A model generated the notes under the pieces. That model made no database searches. It had not been told where the DNA came from and saw only the letters and a program-made list of their open reading frames with translations. From Synchiropus splendidus (Eukaryota > Chordata > Actinopteri > Syngnathiformes > Callionymidae), in contig NC_071335.1 in the NCBI RefSeq assembly GCF_027744825.2, positions 30,455,501-30,519,500 on the forward strand: 64,000 nucleotides of DNA, given 5' to 3'. Shown here piece after piece: positions 51,154-63,922 of this stretch; position 1 is the first letter of the stretch, and every line of letters starts with the position of its first letter. A program made the position numbers and the translations under genes.

Positions 51154-51371
51154 TGGGTTAATTTCTCAAATAAAAAAATACATTTTCTCCATGATCAATG
51201 AAGTCTTAATATTTTCACTGGAAGATATATATTGACAAAGACACCTCAAAGATTCTGTTCTTGTGGTTTTGATGCAAAAAAACCCAAGAACAATTATTTC
51301 CATCCAAAGAATTATTTCCAAAGATCATTTTATATCTTTAGACAGTTTTGCACTAGGAATGCACCTATTGT

Positions 51372-54300
51372 CTATAAGCTGGTCAAGTGTTTGCGCTGGT
51401 GTGATTTCAAATGATCGAGTCTTTTGAAGCTGAGACCACACACCATGCAGCTATATGGTCTCTCTCCCGTATGTGTTCGCTGGTGAACCTTCAGGATGTC
51501 TGCTCGAGTGAAGCTTTTGTCACACATGCTGCATTGGTGAGGTTTCTCCTGAGTGTGGATCCTCTGGTGCAGCTTCAAGTTCCACAGGCGACTGAATTTA
51601 TTTCCACAGATGGAACAACAGTATGGCTTATTGCTCATCTGCCCACATTTGTGCTTCTTTACCTCAGTGAAGGAGTTGAAAGATTTCCCGCAGTGGCTGC
51701 AGAGGTGACCTGAGTGGATCCGCTGGTGGACTTTGAGATTAGAAGCCTGGCTGAAGGTTTTTCCACACTGTCCGCAGGAATAAGTCGTCCCGTGTCCCAA
51801 GCTTTTCAGTCCTTGACTGTGTGCTTTAACAGAGCTAGCAGCAGTGAAGGAGATGGATTGCTGAAATGTTTGACTTCCCTCCTCAATCCCCGTAGTCGAG
51901 TCTCCTGCAGGAATGCGATCGCTAGCTTGGTGTGTTTCTGAATACCTGTATATATCACGTACAGATGTGTCTCTGAGGGTTCCCTTGTTCTGGCCTCTGA
52001 TCACCACATTTGAATGACTAGACGTATGTGCGTCCTGCATGACACAGTGGTCCTGCAGGAAACCGTCCTTGTTGATAAGCAAGCAACTGAATTCTCTGCT
52101 CACATCAGTCCTTGAGGGGATTCCTGCAGCCGAACTCCTGTTCCTACCAGTCGCAGCTTGGAAAGTGCGAGCATCAGACACCTCTGCTGTGTCTATACCA
52201 CCATCACACGGGTTGACGTAACTCATGTCCTCAGACGGGTGAGGTTGGGAGCCTTGCACGGTCGCCATGGTCGCCTCATAATTATTTCTGTCATAGCCGC
52301 TCAAGTCTTCAACACCATGCTCATTCTGGAACAGATCTTCCGATGCCTTGACATTTTGTTTTGACTCAGGGCTTGAGATTGGGTTTTCCTCCCAGTGGAC
52401 AAAACACTTGTCATCTATGCTGCGTTTGTCCAGCCCTGGCAAACTCTCTGGCATTATGAAAAAAAAAAAAACAAAGGTAAGGGTTAGGTATGAATGGCTG
52501 CGACTGGTGATGGGTCAAATGATACAGGCGCATCGATGCATTAAGACACTCATAGAGCTCGAATAAACCAATTCAGCCGGGTGAGTCATTTGAAGGTGGA
52601 GCGTCAAACCGTGGTGTGTGACAACACGTAGTGAAAAACGTTGGAGGAATGTGTCTATTGCGACAACAATGTATGTCCAAACTAAAGGTGGCTGGCTTGC
52701 GTCTTGCATTGGTATTTTAGATGTAATGCATTTTACAGTGAGTCAATTTGAAAGGCCCGACTTAAGACCTTGGTCATTTGGTTTGCTTCTTTTAACCAGC
52801 AATCAACAATGACTAGCCGATTACTGTCTATTATATTGAATATCATTTGTCAACCACAATGGCACATAAAATACATTCATAATAAATCGCCTTTCACCCT
52901 AATAGTCTTTTTTTATTTAAAAAATTCACAAAGCCCTTCCTCATAACTTCTTGACTCACCACATGCTTCACCCAGTGTAACTGAATCGCAGAATCGTTTA
53001 TTTAAATTCAAAGCAATTGGATTTATTCTAGTACATAGCGCCATTATGGAACACCAACAGAGAGCTCTGTCGACACGCTGAGTTAATACCACGCACAGTC
53101 AAAAACAGTGAGAAATCATACCATTTGAAAAGTCGCCCCATTGCTCCTCAGCGGTGGAAACACCATGCTCCTCCTCAAGCTGCTCCTCTATAGGGGACTA
53201 GAAAATTCAAAGACAAATGGCAGCACTTGAGCGCACAACAATGATGAAGTTACAGAACATAAGACGCCTTGAAGCAATAAACAAAATATCTTACTAAATG
53301 TCTGTATGTTGACAGGGAGATACTCATACAAATTTGGCCGTCGAAAATCAAAAGGAAGTGGTTCTGCAGTGTATCTTTACAGCCCCTGCGCAAGAGCTCT
53401 TCCTGGCTGCAGTGCCAATCATGAGCTCCTTGCAACTTTCGTGTCACAACAGTGGGTCTTAATAGAGAATATTATCCCTCATCTTGCCTCTGTTTGAGCT
53501 GCTTCTTTGATTCTTCTGCAGCAGATGTTATTTCTTTTTATTGCAGCACTGATGTGTCCTCTGAGCAACTGGGTTGAGATGGTTCACAGAGTGAAAACAA
53601 TGAAAAGGACACTCTTTGTAGTCTGTCAAGATCTAGTCAGATCATCGGTGTTCTGGACTGTGCTCGATTGGTTTTCAGCCTCATTTACCAAAACCAAGAA
53701 ATTATTTTATTCATTTATATAATGATTTTATTTGACTACTGTCCAGCTGTCTTTGAGTAATTAAACAACGTTGCTATAGTGTGTGATTTTCACAAGTTCT
53801 TAATGTGTTTATACGCTGCTCATTACCTGAGATGTCTTAATATCAATGTTGGTCTCCGTGCTATAGGAAAGCTCAGCGTCTTTGCTGGGGTTGAATGTTT
53901 CATCTTCAAGTTCACACTCTTGTTTCAAAACCTTCTCTGTGAACAAAAAAAAGAAAGAAAGTTGCATTGTGTTTAGACTCAAATAGATCAAGCATAGAAA
54001 ATAAACAATGGTCAGAATAAGAGCAAACATAATGACTGAATAAATGCATTGTGTACATCTCTACAACTCTGCCCCATTTGTCCACTTCAAGAGGGAAATG
54101 TATGTGTTATATTCATCGTGATTCAGGGTCATTATTGTCTGCATGTATTTATTATCGTTGCCCATTCTAACAACATAAATTCCAGAGACTGTAATGAGGG
54201 AATCATGTTTGTTTTAACAAAAACAAAGCAGGAAAACCTGAGGCTCACCTGTTGGTTTCATCGACGTCTTGTCAAATGAGACTCTTCCACAACCCGAACA

Positions 54301-54504
54301 TCGACATGTATGATCTTCGTCTTTCCGTCGACTCTCTGACCATTTTAGTTTGGTCTCAAGGGCCTCGACTTGCTCCCGGCATCGCGTCACTTCTTCCAGA
54401 AAACTCTCCTCCACTAGACGGGTTATTTCATACATAGCGGCCTTGAACACCGTCTCCATGACCCCCGAAAGTTGAGTCTGAAACGTTACGATAGTCTCGG
54501 CCAT
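51372..54504 (-). CDS. C2H2 zinc-finger protein, 505 aa (cluster member 2)
   Basis: Four exons: 54504-54249, 53936-53827, 53197-53122 and 52447-51372; GT-AG introns, phases 1, 0, 1, the same series as in the 487-aa neighbour. The N-terminal module MAETIVTFQTQLSGVMETVF, KAAMYEITRLVEESFLEEV is closely similar to the neighbour's. A Cys cluster follows (TCRCSGCGRVSF). Exon 3 is acidic and carries EEQWGDFSNG, aligning with the neighbour's DEQWCDPYHG. Five C-terminal fingers lie at about 372-501. The second (LCSHCGKSFNSFTEVKKHKC) is joined by a shortened HSGH linker and ends H-x-C rather than H-x3-H, so it is probably degenerate. Fingers 3-5 look intact, with TQEKPH and TGERPY linkers. Likely a nuclear transcriptional regulator; a tandem duplicate of its neighbour with no assigned target. 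Confidence 0.9.
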
Positions 54505-55780
54505 ATTTATACCCTGAACGCCAAACTAGTAATAACATACGCGGCTGTGGAAACGCGAGAGGGACTCTGTTCTTGGGCTTTGTTCGTGAACTGATGTTGC
54601 ATTCAGCGTTAGCACGTTAGCTTGTATAGACGTCCAGGTACCTGAGCAACCACCGCAACATTTACCAATAATCGAAACGTTACACACCGGGGTTCGTTCC
54701 ACCCAAACATTGTCGCTTAACAGCCGACCATTTACGTAGAATGCAAATTCAACAAATTAATGTTCATCACGTTAAAGTTTTCGACAGACTCGTTTCCGTA
54801 AATAAAGGAACTACGGGTCCCGGGGTAGGACAGTATCACCGTCGTAATGTGTCTCGCCAACAGTGCCAGGTTCATCACAACTGTTCCGTTTACCAAATCG
54901 AAAAAAAGGGGGAAAAGAAAAAAGAATTAGACGTTGCTTCGAATGAAAGGCGGACGATACGATGCGTTTCCTATTTGCACTTTGGATAATTTTACGATGA
55001 ATGTGTGTTCGGCATTCTGGCATTTGAACACTTCCGGCTTTTCACGCGGTCATTTTTCCCCACAAGTAACGACGCCTTTAAGTTTGGTATGCTTGTTTTT
55101 ACCTTTATTTTGTACTGTATCACTGAATGGTGACAGGGTGCTTCCGGTAAAAATAAGACGGCTCATTTCAGATGTCAAATTGGGTAAATGCGATTGGATT
55201 TTAGGAAAAAATAAAGTAATAACCACGAGTCATTGCAATTGCAAACGTTGCTGTGCTTTCCGGTCTGACGATAACGACCAATGCATCGTAATACGGGTTT
55301 TTTAAAATAAGAGTCCACCTCAGTGCACATGTATGCGCAACGAAAGATATATTTATTCGACTATGCTTCAATGAACCCCACTAATTACGTGATGATTTGC
55401 TGAACGGACACATTTGACAAGCGGACACCGGAAGAAAGTAAACCGGAAGCACCCGTGCGCATTGTCCACTGAGTCGCTCGTGACATCAAGACGAGCAAGT
55501 ACTGCGGTTTTTCTGTAATTTTGAAAGTTATCAAAGGTAATGAAAACATAACTTAAATATATATTTTATTACGTTTCTTTTTTTCTCGTAGAATTTAGGA
55601 GTGACACCCAAGTCGGTGATTGGTTGACATGCCGGATGTTCCGACCCTCCCTCCAGCTCCGCTGCGTCGCACAGACAAAGGCCTTGTTGACTCGCGCGCA
55701 GACGCCATGATGGTTCTCGACTGAAAGCTGTCGTCGTTACCGGTTTTCTCACTCACCCTGGAAAGCGACAGTTTTCTACG
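54505..55780. promoter_or_regulatory. divergent promoter region between two zinc-finger genes, with ETS-type sites
   Basis: The minus-strand 505-aa gene and the plus-strand 1357-aa gene start 1.28 kb apart, head to head. ETS/GABP cores CCGGAAG occur at 55428-55434 and 55443-55449, 15 bp apart, and CTTCCGG at 55031 and 55141. The region is CpG-containing and lacks an obvious TATA box. A 6-codon upstream frame (ATGATG... TGA, 55707-55724) precedes the 1357-aa start. Confidence 0.5.
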
Positions 55781-58700
55781 ATGTCGTTGATTGATTTCCA
55801 GACCAAATATTCCTCCTTTGTGGAGGGAATGGTTCGGAGTGCCATCAACGAGACCACGAAACTTTTCGAAACTGTCATCGACGAGCTCAAGGAAGAACTA
55901 TCAAAGGTCAAGAAAGAAAATGAGGAGCTAAAAACACAATGCAGCCTATTCGAAGTGGAAAACAAGCGCCTCAGCAGAAGGGCCGAAACGGAATCTGCAT
56001 TTGTCCAAACAACCGGCGTCGAATCATGTGACGAGGCCATTCAATGTGGTGCGTATGATCACATTTTCCATGAATGTATCCCCCAGTATTCCGTCATCTT
56101 AATTGGAGACAAATTGTTTGAAATATGTGGGAGCTGTAGGCAACAGAAAACATGAGTTTGTTGAACACACAAACACTCAGTTCAACATTTTATTCTGCCA
56201 CAGCTCTGGTGCAGCGCAATGGTCTCTAAAATGGAAGAGAAACCATTCCTGCTACCGCTGCGCTCTAACGGTGGGAGCAGCCTGTTTCGATGCTGTGACA
56301 CATGAACTGAAAAGTTAGCAGCGGTAACAAAGGTCCTCGAACAGAGACGCTTTTATTCGTTTACATACGCGAAATATACTGCAGTTATATCTGAACCTTC
56401 AGTCAGTTATACACGTATATACGACCAGTGCATTGTCAACCTACACTCATCCCCCTGTTCTGTGTCTTGTAAATGAAAAAGCAACTACTTTGAGGCATTT
56501 TTTATGTCTTTCAATATGATGTTACCAAGTTGTAGAATAAGACTGTCAATTAATGTGATGGAAATTGGTGAACAAGGGCCAAATAATGATTGTTATTTTT
56601 CATTCTGAAATTCCATCTTGCATTTCCTCTGTACGTTTTTGGTTTGGTTACATGAGATGCACTTTTTACACCCCTACTGGTCAAAGTCCAGTTTGGATTA
56701 AATGTGTTTCATATTCAGTCTTTTTCACTTTGTTAGAATGTTCTTCTCCTCTCTGACTGAATATCTGAAAGTTACTTAATGCTACGCTTAAGATTAGTCA
56801 GTGATGTGACTTCCCCAAGAAGAGTTATTGCTTTAATCCAACTGTAAAATGCAAACATGTTAATTTAGTCGAACAATGAAGAGAAATTAAAATTTCTTCT
56901 TGTCACACTAATCTAACGAGTGTGGTTAGAAGCTCAACCAAGCCTGCATGTAACCATTTAGGTCAGGGGTCTCAGACTGGACTGACTGGAGATGAAGGTG
57001 AGGCTGGCCCACAGACCAGAGGGAGTGAGGGGTCTTATGGTTTTGCACACGGCATCATTCATTTTGTTCATCTATTGCATGTTATTAAAGCCATTAAGTT
57101 AGTTCACAGGAAAATAATTGTTTAATTGGATTAGAACTACAGTTGTTTGAAAAAAAATCCCCACAAGTGTTGAAATGCAAAAATGCAAGACCAGTTCATC
57201 TGATCTACTCTTCCATCATGTTTCACAGTCCACACATATGCTTATTTAAAAAGACTCTGTGTCTGCTCTCTGTGAGCACTCCTCTTCCCTCACCTCATCC
57301 CTGCTTCGCTCCACCATGTGCAGCAGCTGCATGGTCTCCTCCGGTTTCTGGCCAGTCATCGAAGCTGTTTTGAGTCAGTGAAATATGGCAAAAGAAACAG
57401 GCCCATTCTGTGTTTCTGTTTGCTCCTCAACCACCATGTTTTCTTGTCACAAATGAAACACATTTAGCGGGAAATTAAAATAAGAGATATTTGTGTATAT
57501 TAAATTTTGGGGGAAATTTGGTAAATCACTTATATCCAGACAGGGCAGACATAACAATAGCTTCGGTGGATGTGCCTATTTTCTTTACCGAAATAAATAC
57601 CTGGAATGCCCTGAACTCTGCTGTGATGTTATTGTTAGCTCCAACTTCCCATTTATGAGGTAACTGGGATGCAGTATTCGACTCCGTTGCTGATAACACA
57701 TGATTCTCTGTGCAGTGGTTTTAAGAATTTATTTTCTCACTGACTGGGATAACAAAGGCTTTGGGTATTCTGCCTTGACAGATCTTGTTTGTGTCCCTGC
57801 TTCAAACGTGAAGCAACCACCACCTTCAACTTTGAACCAACAGCAGCAAAACTGTGGCAGTGCACTAGTGTCTCCAATTCGACAACACCAACCATGTCGA
57901 GAGGAGGAAACTCAGATGACAGAAACGTTTGTCATAAAAGAGGTGAGCTTCCTGCATTTGTGCATTTTATGACCGTATTGTTCATCTTCCTTTTTTCATT
58001 ACAGGAGGAGAGTGACCCTGTTTTAGTCAGCAAGCACCTGATAAGGGATACAGCAGGTGAGAGTGTGAAGTTATGTTGACGTTCTGATGCAATTTCCTTT
58101 TGGAAAACAAGCCATTCTTGTATATATATATATCACATCTAATGATCTACTGAAGAGGCTTCAGGATAATAAAGCAATTTAAGTCGTAATTTATTTATTG
58201 ACGATATGTTCCATTAACAGTAAACATTTTTTTTTATGTTTCAGACAATGTTCCCATCTACGTCTTGTCTGTGGAGCACTGCCAGCCTCTCACCAAATCT
58301 ATCCAAACCCGCGAGCCGGTTTGTTCTGAAGAGGCCATGTTCTTCCTGCAGGACCACCAGTACTGTGGAGTAACACATCCTTCATTGAAAACTGTCAAAC
58401 AAGAGGTGTGTGAACTAGTGCATCAATCTTTCTTTCTGTCTTTTTTCCTTTCTATCTTTTGCATTCACTTCTTTGCTTTCAACAACAAATCTGGACTCTC
58501 TTGCCTTCTCAGGAGGAAGACTGGCACTGCTCATCAGTGGAACAGGAAAGTGATGATGGTAAGGAGAAAAGGATCTATCTTTTCATTGATGAGACCTTTT
58601 GACATCTTATGCTTTGGCATCGAGTAAGTATAGGTGTTGAATTTCGTACATATGGTACATTACTGGCTTATTGACATTAGTTATCTGTGACTATTGTGTT

Positions 58701-61700
58701 GTTTAGGGTGAGCCTTCAGTGGCCATTCTGGGGTTAAATATTGTCATGCTTTACAAGAGGCTAATCAGTCACAAATGCATGTCCAAAAGTAGTGTATTTA
58801 TGGAAGAGTAAACATGTCTACGAATGAGAAAAGATGAGATATTTGATGACCACTGCCTGTTATATTTTGTTTATTGAAGATGCAGCTGCTGCTTCTGACC
58901 AAGAGTGTCTCCATCTTAAAGACAACACAGCCTTGTCCAAGCTTGAGTCGACCGATATTCAGGAGAAACGTGTTGAAGCTGAATCACAGATGGACCCCAA
59001 TGGACCCCGAGTTGTTTCTGTCGAGTCACTAAGCCACACGTATTCCTCTGTTAAAAGAAAATTGAATGATACCAAACAGCATGTTAAGCCAGCTAATGGA
59101 AGAATATCACCTTCCATTACAGTGGAAACTCAAGGAGAAACATCCATTCCACTGGTTGAACACAACACTGTCCCTCTTCAGGACGCCATGCTGCTTGTTG
59201 AAGCCATGAATCAGCAGTTGATAAACAAGCTGTCTTCACCAACTAAAGCAGTTGAATCGAGAGTAGTTCAGTCTACTGCTAACATTAACTCCCAAAATGC
59301 AAAGGAACTGCTAGCTGTTGGCCCAGGTGAGGCTCCTAAAATATCTCAGAAGAACGTTGTCAAGTCAGACAAGGTACGACCTGTGATTTTAAGTGTTGAA
59401 CCGATCTCTCAGAACATAAGTAAGTTAAACGATAACACCAACCCTTCCATGCTGAGGTGTGATGCTGCTGCACATGAGGCAGAAGCAAATGCTGAGCCTC
59501 TTCAAAAAGAACCTGCTGTTTCAGACAAGCCACTGACGAGATGTTTGCAGGAAGCATCGGCTGTGTCTAAATGTCCAGAGACAGGAAAATCTGCTCTTCA
59601 TTCCACTGACCCAGAACCCAATGTGATGCCAAGTGAGATCAGCAGTTCACACATGTCTCCAAGTGAAAGTCGGACGTCTGTTTCCTCCAGAAAAGCATAT
59701 CTTGTGTCTCGACTCAGCACACAACAATCCAAGGAAGGTTCTCCGGCACCAACCAAAATATCTCATATCTCCCAAATGCAACCTGTTGTTGTCATCCGAA
59801 TACCAAGACTTCCAACGCCAGACATAGACAACGAGCGCTGGACAACACATTCATCTGGATTCAGCTCATCTGGTATCACAACTGAAGAAAACCTGTCACC
59901 AGCAGAACTTTCATCTGCGACATCCAGTCCAGTGACAGACAACTCTGAAGCCTCAGACACGGTTCCTTCCAAAATTATGGCTCCATTGTCAGAGGAATCG
60001 ATGGACGCGATGGATCTTTGTGAATTCAGTGAGGCGACAGAACCTCAAGGGCAAGTGGAAAGTGAACCGATCCTCCGGTTGAATCGACCCATAAAACAAG
60101 AGCTGCAAGCGGTTCAGATAACTCCTCTGCACAAGAAACTTCAAGTCCCACAACTACACATGACCAAAGCTCAGTTTCTCGCCCAGCTGGCTGTGGGCCC
60201 TACAGGTCATCTCCATGAAAAGGTACTGTTTGTCAATGACATGCGTCTTATTTGTTATGCAACATTTCCCATGGTCCAGTCATTTAAATACCTTTCTCAT
60301 CAAACAGGATGTGTCTATCACCCACTGCTTCCCACTAACTCACACTTATAGTTGGGAATCATACTCATTGAGTTTTACTTGCACCGCAATGCAAACAGAG
60401 TATAGTGAATGGTTCAATGATGTCTTATTGATGAGTCACTTGGATCTAATTTTCATAATCTGTATCTTGTGTTTTAGCCCCTTGCTGAAGCGGAGAACTC
60501 CATTGCAGAAACCCCCACCAGCCGAAAAAGAAAGTCACCGAATACCTCCTTTGTTGCGAGGCTCCGAAGTCACCTGAAAAGCCATTTGCAAGAGAAAAGG
60601 ACAAAAGCCATCACAGATTGTGCTTCTGAAACAGAGGCACTTCCTGTGAGTCCAAAGAAAGCTAAACTGGAGAGTGAAGATGTAACGGAGGTAAACAACG
60701 CTCCTGAGCCAGTCAGCCAGAGAAAGTCCAAGGTAACTCAAGATGTCGCATCGTCAAAGAGCACAACTCCACATCATCTGAAAACCAAGAGCTGTAAAGA
60801 GTCCCCACCAGTGATAAAATTCACTTGGAGGACTTTGACATTGTCACAAAATGCCGATTCTCAAGACCACAGAAGAGATTCTGTCTCCAGTGGAAAAGGC
60901 AGATTAAGCAACAGCAGCATCATTTCAGAAAAGTCCCACTCTGGAAGTTTCACGAAGAAAACTGAAGATGGCCCTGAAGGATGCACTGTCGCCTCTAAAA
61001 GGCTCAGCTCAGTCAAATCTCAATCTGCTCAGTGTGCTTCAAGATCGGGGACAAGTCAGTGCAGTTCATCTAAGGAAAACACTAGTCCGAAAAGGTATCT
61101 GAGCACAAAAGAGGGGGTCATTCCAAACTGTGAACTGGTAAATCCGCAAAGATCCACGAGAGATAAATCGCCTCAAAAATTAAAATCCTTATGTACTCAG
61201 ACTGTTAGTCCCAACAATGCAACAAGTGTTCCTCAAAATGCAAAGTTAGACTCTGCAATTCCAAGACGAACATCAAACAGAATGAACAAAGATGACCATT
61301 TGGCAGAAATGGCAAAACCCTCATCACTGAGGTTGAAGAAGTCTCGATCATCTAATGGTTGCAGTGAAACGGATTCCTCTTGTGCTGATTCTCGAAAGCC
61401 ATCATTGACTACAGATGTTTTAAAAACATCTGCAGCTGGATCCACAAACACGAGCCCCAAGAAAGTCTCTTTCAGTCAAGTTTTATCCAAGATTCATGAA
61501 ACTGGTGAAACAACAAATTTTGAGGCTTATAAGAAAAACGGTCTTCTGTGGACTAAAGTGACCAATGATAATGAAGTGGCTGAAAATGTAAATGAAAATA
61601 AAAGGAAGGCAAAAGTCAGCTTAAAAGTAGCTGTTGCCAAAAAGGCATCAAAGGCAGAAGCTAAACGGAAATATTCAGGCAGATCAAGAACAAACGCAGA

Positions 61701-62520
61701 AGAAAAAACAACTGTTGTGGCTCGAAATCGTCGCCGCACTATGAAGAAAAATGAATTGGCTGAGGAGTGGACGCCACCAAAAGGTTTCAAAACTGAAAGA
61801 AAGTCATTGGAACTGGCAACAACACCACGACAAAATAAAGCACCTTCTCCACACAACAAAAGTGACGGAGCTTCAAAGGCATCGCCTTCAGGCGGTTCAC
61901 AGACACCAAAAGGTGCTAAGCACCAGTGCATGGAGTGCGGCCGTATTCTGTGCAGCAAGGTATCGCTGGAGAGTCACGCCAACCTGCATATCGGCCAGCG
62001 ACCCTACCCCTGTACCGTGTGTAGTAAAACCTTTCCAGATGCCCGGAGTCTCAAGCGCCATGAGCGGGTGCACCACAACAATAGGAGATATGTCTGCCTC
62101 GAGTGTGGCAAAGGCTTCGTCTACCAGTTTGGCCTCACCAAACACACCAAAATGGTGCACACCAGATTCAAACCTTTCGTCTGCCAGATATGCAACAAAG
62201 CTTTCTTTACAAAGCAAGAAGTGGAGGCCCACATACGACGCCACACAGGGGAGACACCATTCCACTGCACTCAGTGTGATAAGAAGTTCACAAAAAAGGT
62301 TGAGCTGATTGTGCACATGAGGTGGCACAGTGGCGAGAAGAGACACTGGTGCCCATATTGTGGAAAGGGATTTGTGGATTATAATAATTTAAAAAGACAC
62401 AAGTATATACACACAGGAGAGAAACCACAAGTGTGCCCTTACTGCCAGAAAAGGTTCACACAGTCGAGCCATGTGAAGAAGCATATCAGAAATGTTCATA
62501 AAATGCCCACAAATGTCTAA
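55781..62520 (+). CDS. large C2H2 zinc-finger protein, 1357 aa (cluster member 3)
   Basis: Seven exons: 55781-56048, 57782-57942, 58005-58056, 58245-58405, 58513-58558, 58880-60222 and 60478-62520. Introns are GT-AG with phases 1, 0, 1, 0, 1, 0; the total is 4074 nt. Residues 1-70 are a diverged form of the neighbours' N-terminal module (LIDFQTKYSSFVEGMVRSAI, NETTKLFETVIDELKEEL) running into a coiled coil. Exons 2 and 4 have identical length (161 nt) and both encode C-x10-HQ-x-C, and exons 3 and 5 both begin EE, indicating a duplicated exon pair. Exon 6 and early exon 7 give a roughly 900-residue Ser/Thr/Lys-rich linker containing TKAQFLAQLAVGP and the basic SRKRKSPNTSFVARLRSHL. Seven C2H2 fingers fill about 1161-1351, with intact zinc ligands. 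Probably a nuclear DNA-binding regulator; target unknown, orthologue not recognised. Confidence 0.9.
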
Positions 62521-63300
62521 GTTGAATTGCTTTCATTTGTTCAGGGAGTATGACTTGCTTAGTGTTGCATCACAAGTCATTTGAAGTGTCAGTGGAAATG
62601 AATCCATTGCTCTTAATAGGTCTGTTCAGACTGGATTTCACAATTATTATTTTTTAAATTTGTTTTTCTTTCCAAGTTGATCTTCCTGCCAAGCCAAACA
62701 AATGGGATTCCAGTTTCACAATATATTGCCTGCAGTGCAGGGTGTTTTTCCTCCAGTTTTTCATCATTTGAGTGGTTATTGTTTACGTATAATTCCATAC
62801 ACCTGGGGGCCATTTCAAGAAGGCGCTTAACCAACCCAGTTGTCCAACTCTGAACACAAAACTTCGTAATTCTGGGGTAGCGATTAGTTTAATCAACCTG
62901 CAGTCGTAGTTCATGGCCGATCAGCTTGTGCATGAGGACATCAGGTGCCCTCGTCCGTGGAAATGCTGATTCCACAATTCACCATGGCAGGTTGTTGCAC
63001 CCCTAACTGATTGCGCTCACTTCAGGGATGCCCAACTCATGTTTGGGAATTGTGAATTATGTCGCCAGCTACTGCCTTAAGTATTTCCTGAAAGTTATGT
63101 TTAGAATTATTTGTCAATTATAAAGTATTGCTATAGATTTTTTTGGTTTAGTCACTTTGTTTATTTTGAAAACATGGAATTTTATTTTAAGAATGTTTAA
63201 AGGTAAAAATGTTATTGAACTATTTTTTGAAAATGTATTTCTTTCTAATGTTTTCTTTCAATATCCGTAGGATAATGTTGGATATGAAGCATGTTGCAAA

Positions 63301-63306
63301 AATAAA
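63301..63306 (+). terminator. polyadenylation signal of the large zinc-finger gene
   Basis: AATAAA 780 bp after the stop codon, followed by a T-rich stretch suitable as a downstream element. Confidence 0.6.
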
Positions 63307-63908
63307 TGTGAAGTCATAATTTGTCTGTTTTTGATCCTTTGAGATGGTTCATTGCGATGACATCAATTCCCAGAGATACTCTTGTATTCAAATACATTCT
63401 CAACTTGTCTTTCTCCCACAATTCATGACGGGTATTTGAAGTTTCATGAAAACTGTCCTGCTCTGAACTCGGTTAGTGGCACTATCAGTTTAGAAACAAT
63501 GTGAGGTTATTCAAAAGTTTTATGTCAATATTTGTTGGACAGCCATCTGATACTTATCTATTTCTTACTTTTTTTCCCATCTTTGGACAAAAACAACACT
63601 TTTCTTTGGTGGTTAGAGAAACCAAATGGTTGCCTCACTCCAGTCTTGACTGGTGCAAAAACATGATCCTGGAAAAGTGGTTGTTTCATTCAGACAGAAA
63701 TTTTTCTTTACTGCTTTTCAATTTGATTTCCAATGTTTCCTCACTGGCACCACATGAGGAAAAACGAATACCATTACTTAATGTAGATGAGTCTTTATGA
63801 AGCAGTGACCTCAGTTTCTGCGCATACTTGTTTGCACTATCAATTTACAAATGATTCGTCGTCTTTTATTAAAATTGCAGCTAAAAGTCGATGTTTAAAG
63901 GAAAGAGA

Positions 63909-63922
63909 GTGCCATCTACTGG
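63909..63922 (-). promoter_or_regulatory. CTCF-like motif downstream of the zinc-finger cluster
   Basis: On the minus strand CCAGTAGATGGCAC fits CCASYAGRKGGCRS at all 14 positions, the best match in the window. Confidence 0.45.
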
